A stretch of 64,000 nt of DNA, taken from positions 1 through 64,000 of the forward strand of contig JAFYJN010000040.1 in NCBI GenBank assembly GCA_017538105.1. The letters are read 5' to 3'. Within the stretch, counting starts at the first letter, position 1; the number at the start of each line of letters is the position of its first letter. The notes below the pieces were generated by a model. It searched no databases and was not told the DNA's origin. It was given only the letters and a program-made list of their open reading frames with translations. Origin of the DNA: Prevotella sp. (GTDB lineage: Bacteria > Bacteroidota > Bacteroidia > Bacteroidales > Bacteroidaceae). This document shows positions 1 through 8,261 of this stretch, in pieces. A program made the position numbers and the translations under genes.

Positions 1-211
1 AGGGCCGTAAGCAAACACCTGTCTTTAGCCGCCCTGCGGACGGCTGACGGTTCTTTTGACTTCACCACTGGCCATGCAAAGCATGGCCGGCTTCCTGTAC
101 TACTTCTCTGTCTTCATGTAAATTTCTCAAAGAACTCTTTCTTCATTTTTCCACCCTATTTTTTGGGCGAAAGCGGATGCAAAGATATGACAAAAAAATA
201 GTTCTTGCAAG
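1..211 (-). promoter_or_regulatory. Probable rRNA operon promoter and leader (16S beyond left edge)
   Basis: Read on the minus strand, a -7 box TATCTTTG (180-187) is preceded at 20 bp by CTTG (208-211, near the -33 TTTG) and by T/A-rich DNA like an UP element. The transcript then contains GAGTTCTTTGAGAAATTTAC and GAAGTAGTACAGG, which resemble the boxA-type leader that precedes 16S rRNA in Bacteroidales (recalled, not checked). Two hairpins follow: GGCCATGC/GCATGGCC (72-90) and an imperfect AGCCG/CGGCT one near 28-47. No open reading frame of note runs through it. The rRNA gene itself is not in the window, so this is inference. Confidence 0.5.
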
Positions 212-355
212 TATTTTGAGATTTTTTTTCGAGAATAAAATGAAATTTTCGGAATTATTGACAAAAGAGACATTTGGGGAAAAAGCGATTGCTTCAGCCG
301 TTAAGATGAAGTGAAATATGCCATATGAATGAGAAGGTCAACTATACGCCCTACT

Positions 356-500
356 GGGATTAAAAGAAAGGAAGAGGGATGGGAATGAGAAGAGGAAAAG
401 AAATTGGATGAGAAGGAGAAGTAAACGTATGGAAAAGAAGAAGAAAGGAGAAGTAAAAGGGAAATTGTGGAAATAATATGGGAGTTATAAGAAAAAAGCG
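356..500. repeat. Polypurine (GA-rich) spacer tract
   Basis: About 140 bp upstream of the kinase-like gene are nearly all purine on the plus strand, built of variants of GAGAAG, GGAAAAG and AAGAAAGGAG. The complementary strand is open for 73 codons, but only because it is pyrimidine-rich (a run of F, L, P, S, I), so I do not call it a gene. Between 211 and 356 I see nothing recognisable. Confidence 0.5.
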
Positions 501-508
501 TATCTTTG
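501..508 (+). promoter_or_regulatory. -7 promoter box TATCTTTG
   Basis: Match to the Bacteroidetes -7 consensus TAnnTTTG, 74 bp upstream of the ATG at 582. No TTTG lies at the expected 19-20 bp spacing, so only half of the promoter is convincing. Confidence 0.5.
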
Positions 509-581
509 CAGAATTGAAAGGTCTTCTTTCGTGGCTGTAAAAAAATTGCAGGGCGATAACGAATATAACAAGCACAAGCAT

Positions 582-1199
582 ATGATTATCAATATTGGGC
601 GTCAGTTGGGTTCAGGCGGTCGTGTTATCGGCGAGTTGCTGGCCAAAGAATTCGGTTGTAGATTCTACGACCGTGAGATATTGAACCTGGCAGCAAAGGA
701 GAGTGGTTTCGACACGCGTTTTTTCGAGCAGTCGGACGAGCACAAAGGTTTTTTCCGTTCGCTCTTCCATCTCCACGCCAGTCATATCGGTGACAACAAC
801 TTTTACACCAACAAGTTTTCCGACGAGAGTTTGTTTCAGTTTCAGAGCGATGCCATCCGCAAGGCCGCCAGCGAAGGAGACTGTGTGTTCGTTGGTCGTT
901 GTGCCGACTATGTGCTTCGTGATTTTCCCGACACGCTGAACCTATTCATCACAGCGAGTCTTGATTTCCGGGCCCAGCATGTGATGGAACGCGAGGGGGT
1001 GGACCGTCAGGCCGCAGAAAAGATTATCGCCGACAAGGAACATGCCCGCGCCACCTATTATAATTATTATACCGGCAAGCGTTGGGGTGACAGTGCATCG
1101 TATGACCTATGCGTGGACGCTTCGATACTCGGAGTGGAGGACACCGCCACATACATTGCCGAGTTTATCCACCGCGCGATGATGGCAAGAACTCCATAA
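582..1199 (+). CDS. Cytidylate kinase-like family protein
   Basis: About 205 residues of the Cytidylate_kin2-type P-loop kinase family, which is related to CMP kinase but of unproven substrate. The family start is clear: IINIGRQLGSGGRVIG carries the glycine-rich phosphate-binding loop, followed by the conserved FYDREILNLAA segment and, near the middle, VFVGRCADYVLRD. I chose ATG 582, directly before the conserved core; a GTG at 531 would add 17 poorly conserved residues and cannot be excluded. The next gene starts 3 bp after the stop, so the two are probably co-transcribed from the box at 501-508. Family assignment is good; true substrate unknown. Confidence 0.8.
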   Translation: MIINIGRQLGSGGRVIGELLAKEFGCRFYDREILNLAAKESGFDTRFFEQSDEHKGFFRSLFHLHASHIGDNNFYTNKFSDESLFQFQSDAIRKAASEGDCVFVGRCADYVLRDFPDTLNLFITASLDFRAQHVMEREGVDRQAAEKIIADKEHARATYYNYYTGKRWGDSASYDLCVDASILGVEDTATYIAEFIHRAMMARTP

Positions 1200-1202
1200 G
1201 TC

Positions 1203-1691
1203 ATGAAACGAATTGGCATTATCAGCGACACCCATTCTTATTGGGACGATCGGTACGAGACCTATTTCGCGTCGTGCGACGAGATATGGCATGCCGGCGA
1301 TATCGGTTCGACGGAAGTGGCCGAGCGTCTGTCGTCCATCTGTACGTTGCGTGCCGTGAGCGGCAATATCGACGGTGGCGACCTCCGTCGTATGTATCCT
1401 GAATTGTTGCGCTGGAAATGTGAAGACGTGGACGTGCTGATGAAGCACATTGGCGGTTACCCAGGCCATTATGACGCCAGTATCCGCGCCCGCATTTATG
1501 CCTCGCCTCCAAAACTATTCATCAGCGGTCATTCGCACATCCTGAAAGTACAGTACGACAAGACACTCGACCTGCTTCACATCAACCCCGGAGCCGCTGG
1601 ACTTCAAGGATGGCAAAAGAAACGCACCCTCGTCAGACTGACCATCGATGGAAAAGATATGAAAGACTGCGAGGTGGTGGAGTTGGGATAA
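1203..1691 (+). CDS. YfcE/MJ0936-type metallophosphoesterase
   Basis: A 162-residue member of the small calcineurin-like phosphodiesterase family. Metal-binding motifs are in the usual order: GIISDTHS (D9, H11), DEIWHAGDIG, AVSGNIDGG and FISGHSHI near the C-terminus. Full length for the family. Proteins of this type hydrolyse phosphodiesters in vitro, including 2',3'-cyclic nucleotides in some members; the physiological substrate is usually unknown. The gene starts 3 bp after the kinase-like gene, so the two form an operon; a nucleotide-related role is inference. Confidence 0.85.
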   Translation: MKRIGIISDTHSYWDDRYETYFASCDEIWHAGDIGSTEVAERLSSICTLRAVSGNIDGGDLRRMYPELLRWKCEDVDVLMKHIGGYPGHYDASIRARIYASPPKLFISGHSHILKVQYDKTLDLLHINPGAAGLQGWQKKRTLVRLTIDGKDMKDCEVVELG

Positions 1692-1746
1692 TGAGGGTTT
1701 AGGACTTGATACACAATAAAACAAGCTCTGAGATTGTTATTTTATT

Positions 1747-2157
1747 ATGAAAGAGAAAATAGGACATATCATTGAACTGAAGAAGATAACCGACCCTCGC
1801 GGCAACCTGACCGTAGCCCAGGGTCTAGAAGACGTGCCTTTCGAAATACGCAGGGCATATTGGGTATATGACGTTCCCGGCGGCGAATGTCGCGGTGGCC
1901 ATGCCCACAAGCGCTGCCGCACGTTGCTGGTTGCGCTAAGTGGCAGTTTCCACGTGACCCTTGACGACGGCAAGCATCGGGAAACATACCTGCTGAACCA
2001 CCCGTGGCAGGGCTTGATCGTAGAGACCGACGTCTGGCGTACCCTCGACGACTTCTCTTCAGGTGCCGTATGCTTGTCTTTGGCCTCAGAGCCCTTCGAA
2101 GAAGAAGATTATATAAGGGACTATGATGTATTTTTGAAAAGAGTGACGGCGAAGTGA
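1747..2157 (+). CDS. FdtA/QdtA-type sugar 3,4-ketoisomerase (cupin)
   Basis: A 136-residue single-domain cupin of the FdtA family, which isomerises dTDP-4-keto-6-deoxyglucose to the 3-keto sugar in pathways to 3-acetamido-3,6-dideoxyhexoses. Visible family marks are ITDPRGNLTVAQ near the N-terminus, the metal/active-site region GECRGGHAHKRC (histidines around residues 57-59), and VTLDDG...WQGLIVE. It covers the full family length. The next gene, an acyltransferase, starts 19 bp later and probably acts on the same product. No aminotransferase or nucleotidyltransferase is nearby, so the rest of the pathway must lie elsewhere. The name comes from the family, not from proof of the product. Confidence 0.8.
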   Translation: MKEKIGHIIELKKITDPRGNLTVAQGLEDVPFEIRRAYWVYDVPGGECRGGHAHKRCRTLLVALSGSFHVTLDDGKHRETYLLNHPWQGLIVETDVWRTLDDFSSGAVCLSLASEPFEEEDYIRDYDVFLKRVTAK

Positions 2158-2176
2158 ACAGGGAGTTTTGCGGGAC

Positions 2177-3121
2177 ATGGACATTATAAGATACGGGGCT
2201 GATTATTTTGATAAATGGAACACCTTCGTGGCATGTTCCAAGAACGGGACGTTTCTATTTGACCGTCGGTACATGGACTACCACCATGACCGTTTTGAGG
2301 ACCACTCCCTGCTGTTCTTTGACGGAGGTAAGTTGCTGGCCGTGTTACCCTGCAACAGGATAGAAAACACGCTCTATTCCCATCAGGGTCTGACATACGG
2401 AGGACTCGTGATGAATGAGCATTGCACGACGGTTCGAGTCATGGACATGTTCAATGCCCTCAACCATTATCTGTCAGTGCAAGGTATAGAGAGTGTCGTG
2501 TACAAATCCATTCCCCATATTTACCACCGTCTGCCCTCGGAAGAAGACCTATACGCCCTAACGACAGTATGTCACGCCCACCTTGTGCAGCGCGACGTTT
2601 CCTCCGCCATCCACTGTCAAGACGCCATGAAATGGCGCCGCGACCGTCACTACGGAGCCAACAAAGCCCATACCGAGGGTATCACCGTCTGCCGGAGTGA
2701 CGATTATGACCTATTCTGGCCCATCCTGGAAAGCAATCTGATGCGCAACCACGGTGTGAAGCCCGTCCACACGTTGGATGAGATGCTACTTCTAAAATCA
2801 CGCTTTCCCGAATCGATACAATTATACCTCGCCCACAGTGCAGATGGCGAGGTGCTAGCCGGCACCATCTTGTACGTCACACCGCAGGTAGCACACGCAC
2901 AATATATCAGTGCCACACCCGAAGGTAAGCGCCAACATGCTGTAGATGCCCTATTCGACCGCATTATCCGTCATGATTTCGCGTCGCATCCCTATATCGA
3001 CTTTGGCAAGTCGACAGAAAGCGACGGCACGGTACTCAACGAATCGCTCATTTACCAAAAGGAAGGATTCGGAGCCCGCGCCGTGTGTTACGACTGGTGG
3101 AAATGGTCAGTTACTCGATAA
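2177..3121 (+). CDS. GNAT/FemAB-like acyltransferase
   Basis: A 314-residue protein resembling FemAB-like/GNAT-fold acyltransferases found in Bacteroidetes sugar and peptidoglycan loci. The N-terminal half (DIIRYGADYFDKWN, then LLFFDGGKLLAVLPC) looks like the first GNAT-like domain and the C-terminal half (LAHSADGEVLAGTILYV, YIDFGKSTESDG) like the second. I start at ATG 2177; an upstream TTG at 2168 would add three residues. It follows the FdtA-like gene by 19 bp, so a likely role is N-acylation of an amino-deoxy sugar, but this is context only. The 3' end overlaps the convergent lutC-like gene by 11 bp. No signal peptide. Confidence 0.65.
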   Translation: MDIIRYGADYFDKWNTFVACSKNGTFLFDRRYMDYHHDRFEDHSLLFFDGGKLLAVLPCNRIENTLYSHQGLTYGGLVMNEHCTTVRVMDMFNALNHYLSVQGIESVVYKSIPHIYHRLPSEEDLYALTTVCHAHLVQRDVSSAIHCQDAMKWRRDRHYGANKAHTEGITVCRSDDYDLFWPILESNLMRNHGVKPVHTLDEMLLLKSRFPESIQLYLAHSADGEVLAGTILYVTPQVAHAQYISATPEGKRQHAVDALFDRIIRHDFASHPYIDFGKSTESDGTVLNESLIYQKEGFGARAVCYDWWKWSVTR

Positions 3122-3689
3122 TCAGCACCGTCACGCCTCTTGCCGCCTGTGCACCCATAACGAGCGCCTGTTCGATATCGGCCGTTTTCGACGGTCCGCT
3201 TATCCAGCATCCGTAGCCCAATGCCGGAACTTCTATTCTTTTGTATCCCTCATGCATATTGTCGACGATATTCTTCTTGTCGAGCAGAATAACCAGTTCC
3301 TCGGAGATGAAACAGATGGCTTTCTCCTTCATGGTCTGCGGTATCCATATACAACCGTTTTCGGCCACGCCCAGTTCCCCTTGTAAGATACCCACATCCG
3401 TACCATTAAGATCGTTAGCCCCTTCCACAGTATCAGGGTTCTTCTGAGCTATGGTAATCCCCGGCACGTTGGATGCGAACACCTTGGCATCGGGGTAGAG
3501 TTCTTTGATGACCATATTGACGTCGTCCGTTTTCTTAATACATTTCACCTTCCCTCCCACCGTTTGGCTCATTTCGATGAACTGTTTCACCGTATCGGGA
3601 TATTTGATGGCCTTGATGGAGAGATCGGGCATATCAAACTGTTCGCGTGTGTTTTTGCGCAGTTTGTCAAATAAATCTTCCTTTTTCAT
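3111..3689 (-). CDS. lutC: LutC-like lactate utilisation protein (LUD domain)
   Basis: A 192-residue LUD-domain protein, third component of the LutABC complex that oxidises L-lactate to pyruvate in the cytoplasm. Family features include GTDVGILQGELGVAENGCIW and the C-terminal GYGCWISGPSKTADIEQALV, the typical LutC/YkgG signature. Last gene of the minus-strand lut operon, 72 bp after lutB. The gap holds a short degenerate direct repeat of GAGTTT units (about 3688-3737). The 3' end overlaps the convergent acyltransferase gene by 11 bp. Confidence 0.85.
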   Translation of the reverse strand: MKKEDLFDKLRKNTREQFDMPDLSIKAIKYPDTVKQFIEMSQTVGGKVKCIKKTDDVNMVIKELYPDAKVFASNVPGITIAQKNPDTVEGANDLNGTDVGILQGELGVAENGCIWIPQTMKEKAICFISEELVILLDKKNIVDNMHEGYKRIEVPALGYGCWISGPSKTADIEQALVMGAQAARGVTVLIIE

Positions 3690-3740
3690 GTATGAGTTTT
3701 TGAGTTTATAAGTTGAGAGTTTGTGAGTTGATGAGTTTTA
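3688..3740. repeat. Degenerate GAGTTT direct repeat
   Basis: The gap between lutB and lutC consists of loosely repeated units such as GAGTTTTTGAGTTTATAAG and GAGAGTTTGTGAGTTGATG with a period of about 8-9 nt. Similar short-period repeats, with other unit sequences, occur in several spacers of this window. Confidence 0.45.
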
Positions 3741-3761
3741 TTCCGCTTACCCATTCACTCA

Positions 3762-5132
3762 TTACTTAACTTTTCCGTTTTTCCAGAGCACGTGGAACGG
3801 TTTCTTTGGGAACCGCATCATTTCATGTCCTTTTCCCCATCCGTTGAGTCCGTTGTATATGAGGAATCTCGGCATGTGGTTCATGACCGGTGACCACCAA
3901 AGCGCTGAGTTATAAATCCACTTATGATTGAACACCAAGCTCATGCCCCTTGACATCCATTTCTTTTCCGGTGAGGCATGTCCTAATTCTTTCAGTTGTT
4001 GCCTCCATCGATACACCTGTTCACCGAGATCTACCTTAGCCGGACACACATTAGAACACGACAAGCACAGCGAACAAGCCGACACGTTATCGTAATATTT
4101 GTCAACATTCTTGAGCATTCCCAAATTTACGCCGATGGGGCCGGGAATGAAATATGTATAGCTGTAACCTGTGCTTCTACGGTAAACCGGACACGTGTTC
4201 ATACATGCCCCGCAGCGGATGCATTTCAGGGTGAGCCAATGTTGTTCGTTTGCAATAATATCACTTCGTCCGTTGTCGACAAGCACCACATGCATCTCCG
4301 CTCCTGGTCGCGCTTTTTCAAAGTGCGCCGTAAAGGTTGTTGTCGGTTGTCCCGTTCCACTTCTGCAAAGTAGCCGGTGGAATACCGCAAGACAGTCGTA
4401 GTTGGGAACGATTTTTTCCAATCCCATGGCCACGATATGCAACTTCGGCATGGAAGTGCTCATGTCGGCATTTCCCTCATTGGTACACACCACCACATCG
4501 CCTGTTTCCGCCACTCCGAAGTTGCATCCTGTCATTCCTGCGTCCGCCAACATGAATTCGTCGCGCAGGTGGTATCTGGCGCACCTGGTGAGATATGTAG
4601 GATCATGGTTGCCAATTTCCTTGCTGATGCCCCGTTTTTCAAATTCCTCCCCTATCGCGTCACGAGAGATATGGAGCGCCGGCATCACGATATGCGATGG
4701 TTTTTGGTCCATGAGCTGTATGATGCGCTCGCCGAGATCCGTTTCCACCACATCGATACCATTTTTCTCCAGATACGGGTTCATCTCACACTCTTCAGTG
4801 AGCATGCTCTTGCTTTTGACCATTTTCTTGACATCATGGTCTTTAAGGATTTTGAGAACTATCTCGTTGAATTCTTCTGCATCCTTAGCCCAATGCACAT
4901 GCACTCCCCTTTTTTCGAGGTTTTTCGAGAACATGTCGAGGTAGTCAGCAAGGTGTGTCACCGTATGCATCTTTATCTTGCTTGCCAATTCTCGCAGATC
5001 CTCCCATTCCGGCAGGCCCTGTGCCATGATATCCCTTTTATCACGAACCCCCCAAAAAGTCTTGTCGTGTCGTGTTATCTTTTCCACGTCTTTCAGGAAT
5101 TCGTGGCTTCTTTTTGAATGTACTGTACTCAT
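3762..5132 (-). CDS. lutB: LutB-like iron-sulfur lactate utilisation protein
   Basis: A 456-residue protein with an N-terminal LUD domain and two ferredoxin-type 4Fe-4S motifs, CIRCGACMNTCPVY and CSLCLSCSNVCPAK, in the order of LutB/YkgF. This is the electron-transfer subunit of the LutABC L-lactate oxidation complex. The GVAETGDVVVCTNEGN segment is also typical. Full length for the family. Its start overlaps the end of lutA by 4 bp (ATGA), indicating translational coupling. The long opposite-strand open frames across this gene are shadows. Confidence 0.88.
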   Translation of the reverse strand: MSTVHSKRSHEFLKDVEKITRHDKTFWGVRDKRDIMAQGLPEWEDLRELASKIKMHTVTHLADYLDMFSKNLEKRGVHVHWAKDAEEFNEIVLKILKDHDVKKMVKSKSMLTEECEMNPYLEKNGIDVVETDLGERIIQLMDQKPSHIVMPALHISRDAIGEEFEKRGISKEIGNHDPTYLTRCARYHLRDEFMLADAGMTGCNFGVAETGDVVVCTNEGNADMSTSMPKLHIVAMGLEKIVPNYDCLAVFHRLLCRSGTGQPTTTFTAHFEKARPGAEMHVVLVDNGRSDIIANEQHWLTLKCIRCGACMNTCPVYRRSTGYSYTYFIPGPIGVNLGMLKNVDKYYDNVSACSLCLSCSNVCPAKVDLGEQVYRWRQQLKELGHASPEKKWMSRGMSLVFNHKWIYNSALWWSPVMNHMPRFLIYNGLNGWGKGHEMMRFPKKPFHVLWKNGKVK

Positions 5133-5866
5133 AGTCCTGCTGCTAAGATTTCTACTACGTGAATAAATTTGATAGGCATTTCCTGCCGTTTAGCGACACC
5201 CGCCATGTGCATGAGACACGAGCTGTCGGGTCCTGTGACATATTCCGCCCCCGTGTCCATGTGGCGTTTTACTTTATCTATGCCCATTCTCACCGACACG
5301 TCGGGTTCTTCCACAGAGAACAGTCCCCCGAATCCGCAACATTCGTCTTTTCTTTCCGGCTCATGGATTTCGATACCCTCTACGAGGTTCAGCAAGTCGA
5401 TGATTTTGTTGAATGGAGGCACATTACGCTCAGAAGGAGACGAGAGACCCAACTCTCGAACCCCATGGCAAGAGTTGTGCACGCTCACTTTGTGTGGGAA
5501 CTTTCCCGGCACTTCTTTCACCTTGAGCACATCGTGCAGGAATTCCACTATGTCCATCGTTTTCTTTGCCGTGGTGCATTCCATTTTCCCTTTCATGATT
5601 TCCGGGTGGAAGCACCTTACGAAAGCCGCGCACGAGGCTGACGGCGCCACGACATAGTCGAATTTCTTAAACATGTCTTCATACTTCTCAATGAGCGGTT
5701 CGGACATATACTGGAATCCTCCGTTCGCCTGCGGCTGTCCGCAACAGGTTTGTTTGAGCGGGTATTCGAGGTCTACATCATAATGCTTGAGAAGCTTGTA
5801 GGTTGCGACGGCCACCTCTGGATAGACGGCGTCGACGTAACAAGGAATAAATAGACCGATTTTCAT
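5129..5866 (-). CDS. lutA: LutA-like (Fe-S)-binding oxidoreductase
   Basis: A 245-residue protein with two CCG (cysteine-rich) domains, seen as TCCGQPQANGG and ECCGFGGLFSVEEPD, the pattern of LutA/YkgE and heterodisulfide-reductase-like subunits. Together with LutB and LutC downstream it would oxidise L-lactate to pyruvate. First gene of the operon. A minus-strand -7 box TATATTTG lies at 5910-5917, about 45 bp before the ATG, with no clear -33 partner. No LutR-type regulator or lactate permease is adjacent. Confidence 0.88.
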   Translation of the reverse strand: MKIGLFIPCYVDAVYPEVAVATYKLLKHYDVDLEYPLKQTCCGQPQANGGFQYMSEPLIEKYEDMFKKFDYVVAPSASCAAFVRCFHPEIMKGKMECTTAKKTMDIVEFLHDVLKVKEVPGKFPHKVSVHNSCHGVRELGLSSPSERNVPPFNKIIDLLNLVEGIEIHEPERKDECCGFGGLFSVEEPDVSVRMGIDKVKRHMDTGAEYVTGPDSSCLMHMAGVAKRQEMPIKFIHVVEILAAGL

Positions 5867-6102
5867 GTATTAAATGGTTATGTTGCTAATAGATTTTAGG
5901 TATTTTCCGCAAATATACGCATTTTTTTTGAAATACCAGCATAATCAGGTGATTTTTACGTTATTTCGAAGATTTCTCAAAATCGAAGTAATGGTTTGGC
6001 AGTTCTACTTTTCCAAACCCATCTTTCAATTTGCTGAACAATAACAAATAAACCCGTTGTTTAGTTTTTTAATAATAAAGGCGGAAATTGGCAAATATAA
6101 AT

Positions 6103-6110
6103 TACCTTTG
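6103..6110 (+). promoter_or_regulatory. -7 promoter box TACCTTTG
   Basis: TAnnTTTG match about 125 bp upstream of the DUF4421 gene, without a TTTG at 19-20 bp. The gap 5867-6234 between the divergent lutA and DUF4421 genes otherwise shows only AT-rich DNA and the -7 box for lutA at 5910-5917. Confidence 0.4.
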
Positions 6111-6234
6111 TAGCCGAATGTACGTCTCTTGAACTGAGACGAATGGATATTGCTATATAAAATTCGGAGCGCAGGCTGTCATCTCGCTCTACATACCCTC
6201 GGCGGTGCCACGAAATAGAACATCAAGTAACGAC

Positions 6235-7239
6235 ATGAATAGTCTGAGTCATCAACGGACACAAAAAGTAAAGAGGCTGTTTGTCCTTTTGCCTTTTTGC
6301 CTTTTCGCCTTTTTGGCGGTTCCTGCGCAGTCACTCCTGCAGCGTATCGACAGCATGCTGACGAGGAATTATCGAAAGGGCAACGTCGACACTGCCTATA
6401 TCACTCGTCCACAAACGAAGTGGACCATTGTGGGACGGCTCAATGTGTCGGGCGCAAAGATTGAGACCGAAGGAACGGAGTCGGAGACCAGTCGTCATTA
6501 CAACTCGGAAATGAAAGCCGACTACAAATCGACCATCAGTGTCGGTGTGAGCTATCTGGGCTTCGCGCTCAACTTCACGCTCAATCCCGCCAAGCTGATG
6601 GGTAAATACGACGATTACGAACTGAATTTCAACTCGTATGGCAAACGCATAGGCTTCGACATCATATACCAGGATGCGCACAACTTCACGGGTTGGCAAG
6701 AAAGGGATGGCCTTGGTCGCGCCGACCTGCCAAGCGATTTGCTGAAACTGAAGACGCTGAACGCGAATGTCTATTATGTCTTTAACAACCGCCGTTTCTC
6801 CTATCCCGCCGCTTTCACGCAAAGCTACATACAACGGCGTTCTGCTGGCAGTCTCTTGATGGCCTTGTCGGGCCAGGGACAGCAAGGCACCGTCAGCGGG
6901 GAACAGGAATTGAAGTTCGATATGACGAACATCGGCATCGGTGCTGGCTACGGGTATAACTATGTCCCTGCCCAGGGTTGGCTGTTACATATCTCTGCCA
7001 TGCCCACGTTTATCGTCTATAGTCACACCTCAATGACTTTCAACGACACCCGTGTGCCCTTGGACTATCATTTCCCAGAAGTCATCATCACCAGTCGCGG
7101 TGCCGTGGTGCGCCAGAAGGGAAATAAGTTCTACGGCATGTCCATGGTATTCAATTTCACCAATATAGGCGACAAAGAGAGTCTTGCTGTACATAATATC
7201 AAATGGCGTGTCCGCGCTTTCTTCGGATTGCGCCTTTAG
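6235..7239 (+). CDS. DUF4421 domain-containing secreted protein
   Basis: About 334 residues from ATG 6235; a GTG at 6205 would add 10. A basic N-terminus followed by LFVLLPFCLFAFLAVPAQS is a clear signal peptide. The rest matches the DUF4421 family of Bacteroidetes, with alternating hydrophobic, aromatic-rich segments (SVGVSYLGFALNFTLNP, LNFNSYGKRIGFDIIYQD) and a terminal aromatic-hydrophobic strand ending in RAFFGLRL, as expected of an outer-membrane beta-barrel. Function unknown. It stands alone between the lut operon and the tRNA gene. Confidence 0.75.
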   Translation: MNSLSHQRTQKVKRLFVLLPFCLFAFLAVPAQSLLQRIDSMLTRNYRKGNVDTAYITRPQTKWTIVGRLNVSGAKIETEGTESETSRHYNSEMKADYKSTISVGVSYLGFALNFTLNPAKLMGKYDDYELNFNSYGKRIGFDIIYQDAHNFTGWQERDGLGRADLPSDLLKLKTLNANVYYVFNNRRFSYPAAFTQSYIQRRSAGSLLMALSGQGQQGTVSGEQELKFDMTNIGIGAGYGYNYVPAQGWLLHISAMPTFIVYSHTSMTFNDTRVPLDYHFPEVIITSRGAVVRQKGNKFYGMSMVFNFTNIGDKESLAVHNIKWRVRAFFGLRL

Positions 7240-7342
7240 GTAAAGTAAAAAATATCATGTCTGAACTTGAACCCCTGATAGTCGGTTGACTCTATAACTA
7301 TTGGGCTATTGAGGAAAAGAAAAGAAAAAAGGAGAGAAAAAT

Positions 7343-7373
7343 TTTGTCGGTTCAAAAAAAAGGATTACTTTTG
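7343..7373 (+). promoter_or_regulatory. Promoter of the tRNA-Val gene
   Basis: Perfect Bacteroidetes promoter: TTTG (7343-7346), 19 bp, TACTTTTG (7366-7373), ending 15 bp before the mature tRNA 5' end. Confidence 0.8.
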
Positions 7374-7388
7374 CAGTCGATTTATGAC

Positions 7389-7463
7389 AGGAGCGTAGCT
7401 CAGTTGGTTTAGAGCGCTGCAGTCACATTGCAGAGGTCATCGGTTCGAGCCCGATCGTTCCTA
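7389..7463 (+). tRNA. tRNA-Val (anticodon CAC)
   Basis: Complete cloverleaf by eye: acceptor AGGAGCG/CGTTCCT (one G-U), D stem GCTC/GAGC, anticodon stem CTGCA/TGCAG with loop GTCACAT (anticodon CAC, reading GUG), 5-nt variable loop, T stem ATCGG/CCGAT with TTCGAGC loop. CCA is not encoded. Its own promoter precedes it and a strong terminator follows 1 bp later, so it is a single-gene transcript. Confidence 0.93.
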
Positions 7464-7464
7464 C

Positions 7465-7494
7465 AAAAAATGCCGCATTTCTGCGGCATTTTTT
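7465..7494. terminator. Bidirectional intrinsic terminator
   Basis: Stem AAAAAATGCCGCA/TGCGGCATTTTTT with a 4-nt loop. It serves the tRNA on the plus strand and, having A and T runs on both sides, the convergent LytTR regulator gene on the minus strand. Confidence 0.85.
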
Positions 7495-7499
7495 GTTGT

Positions 7500-8261
7500 T
7501 TATTTTCCGGGCATTCTACTGTTGAGGAAGCTTTCAAAAGCTGGTTTATACTGGTCGGTGACGCGGATGATTTCATCGCCGATATAAAGGCATAGGTTAC
7601 GGTCGACGGTTCTTATTTTATCGAGTGCGACAACGAACGACCTGTTTACTCTCATGAAAGACTGGTTGGGCAGCGACTGCTCCACCGCTTTCATCGTAAG
7701 GTGAGTGACAACCGGCCTTCGTTCTCCCTCGAGGTGAAACATCACATAATCTTTCATTCCCTCGACGAAAAGTATTTTTTCGAACTCCACCTTTCTCCAT
7801 TCTCCATCAACACGCAGGAACAAACTGTCCGCATTTTTTGTTTCAGCGACATTATCCGCTGTTCCCGCCGCAGATTGCTGTTCAAGGCTGATTGCCTGAG
7901 CATCGAACCAATCTTTAGCCCTTTGCACAGCCTGTAGGAATTTGGCATAACGAATGGGTTTGAGCAGATAGTCGATAGCCGCGAATTCGTAGCTATCGAA
8001 AGCGAACTCCTTAAAAGCCGTGGTAAAAATGATTTTTGTTTGTCCATTCAAGGAACGCGCCAATTCCAAGCCATTGACATCCGGCATCTGTATGTCGAGG
8101 AAGAGCAAGTCGACCTTATTTTGTGCCAGAAAAGCAGAAGCCTCGATAGGGTCGGTGAATGCTTTCTTGTAATCGAGGAATTCTGTGCGTTGAACGAATG
8201 TTTCCAACAATTGCACCGCCAACGGTTCATCATCGACGATAACACATGACAGTTTTTTCAT
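7500..8261 (-). CDS. LytTR-family response regulator
   Basis: A 253-residue two-domain regulator. The N-terminal receiver has the acidic pair VDDE (D10, D11), phospho-acceptor D56 in LLFLDIQMPD, and the later T-A-F-K segment. The C-terminal half is a LytTR DNA-binding domain (SLFLRVDGEWRKVEFEKILF, then FMRVNRSFVVALDKIRTVD). Its start overlaps the sensor kinase gene by 4 bp, so it is the cognate partner of that kinase. Target genes are not apparent here; such pairs often act on membrane or envelope genes. Family call is secure, the role unknown. Confidence 0.92.
   Translation of the reverse strand: MKKLSCVIVDDEPLAVQLLETFVQRTEFLDYKKAFTDPIEASAFLAQNKVDLLFLDIQMPDVNGLELARSLNGQTKIIFTTAFKEFAFDSYEFAAIDYLLKPIRYAKFLQAVQRAKDWFDAQAISLEQQSAAGTADNVAETKNADSLFLRVDGEWRKVEFEKILFVEGMKDYVMFHLEGERRPVVTHLTMKAVEQSLPNQSFMRVNRSFVVALDKIRTVDRNLCLYIGDEIIRVTDQYKPAFESFLNSRMPGK

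Noticed and set aside
360-581. Open frame of 73 codons on the minus strand
   Set aside because: It is made by a polypurine tract read on the complementary strand; low complexity, no start context.
4377-5117. Long plus-strand frame opposite lutB
   Set aside because: lutB has all family motifs; the opposite frame lacks any and is a GC-codon shadow.
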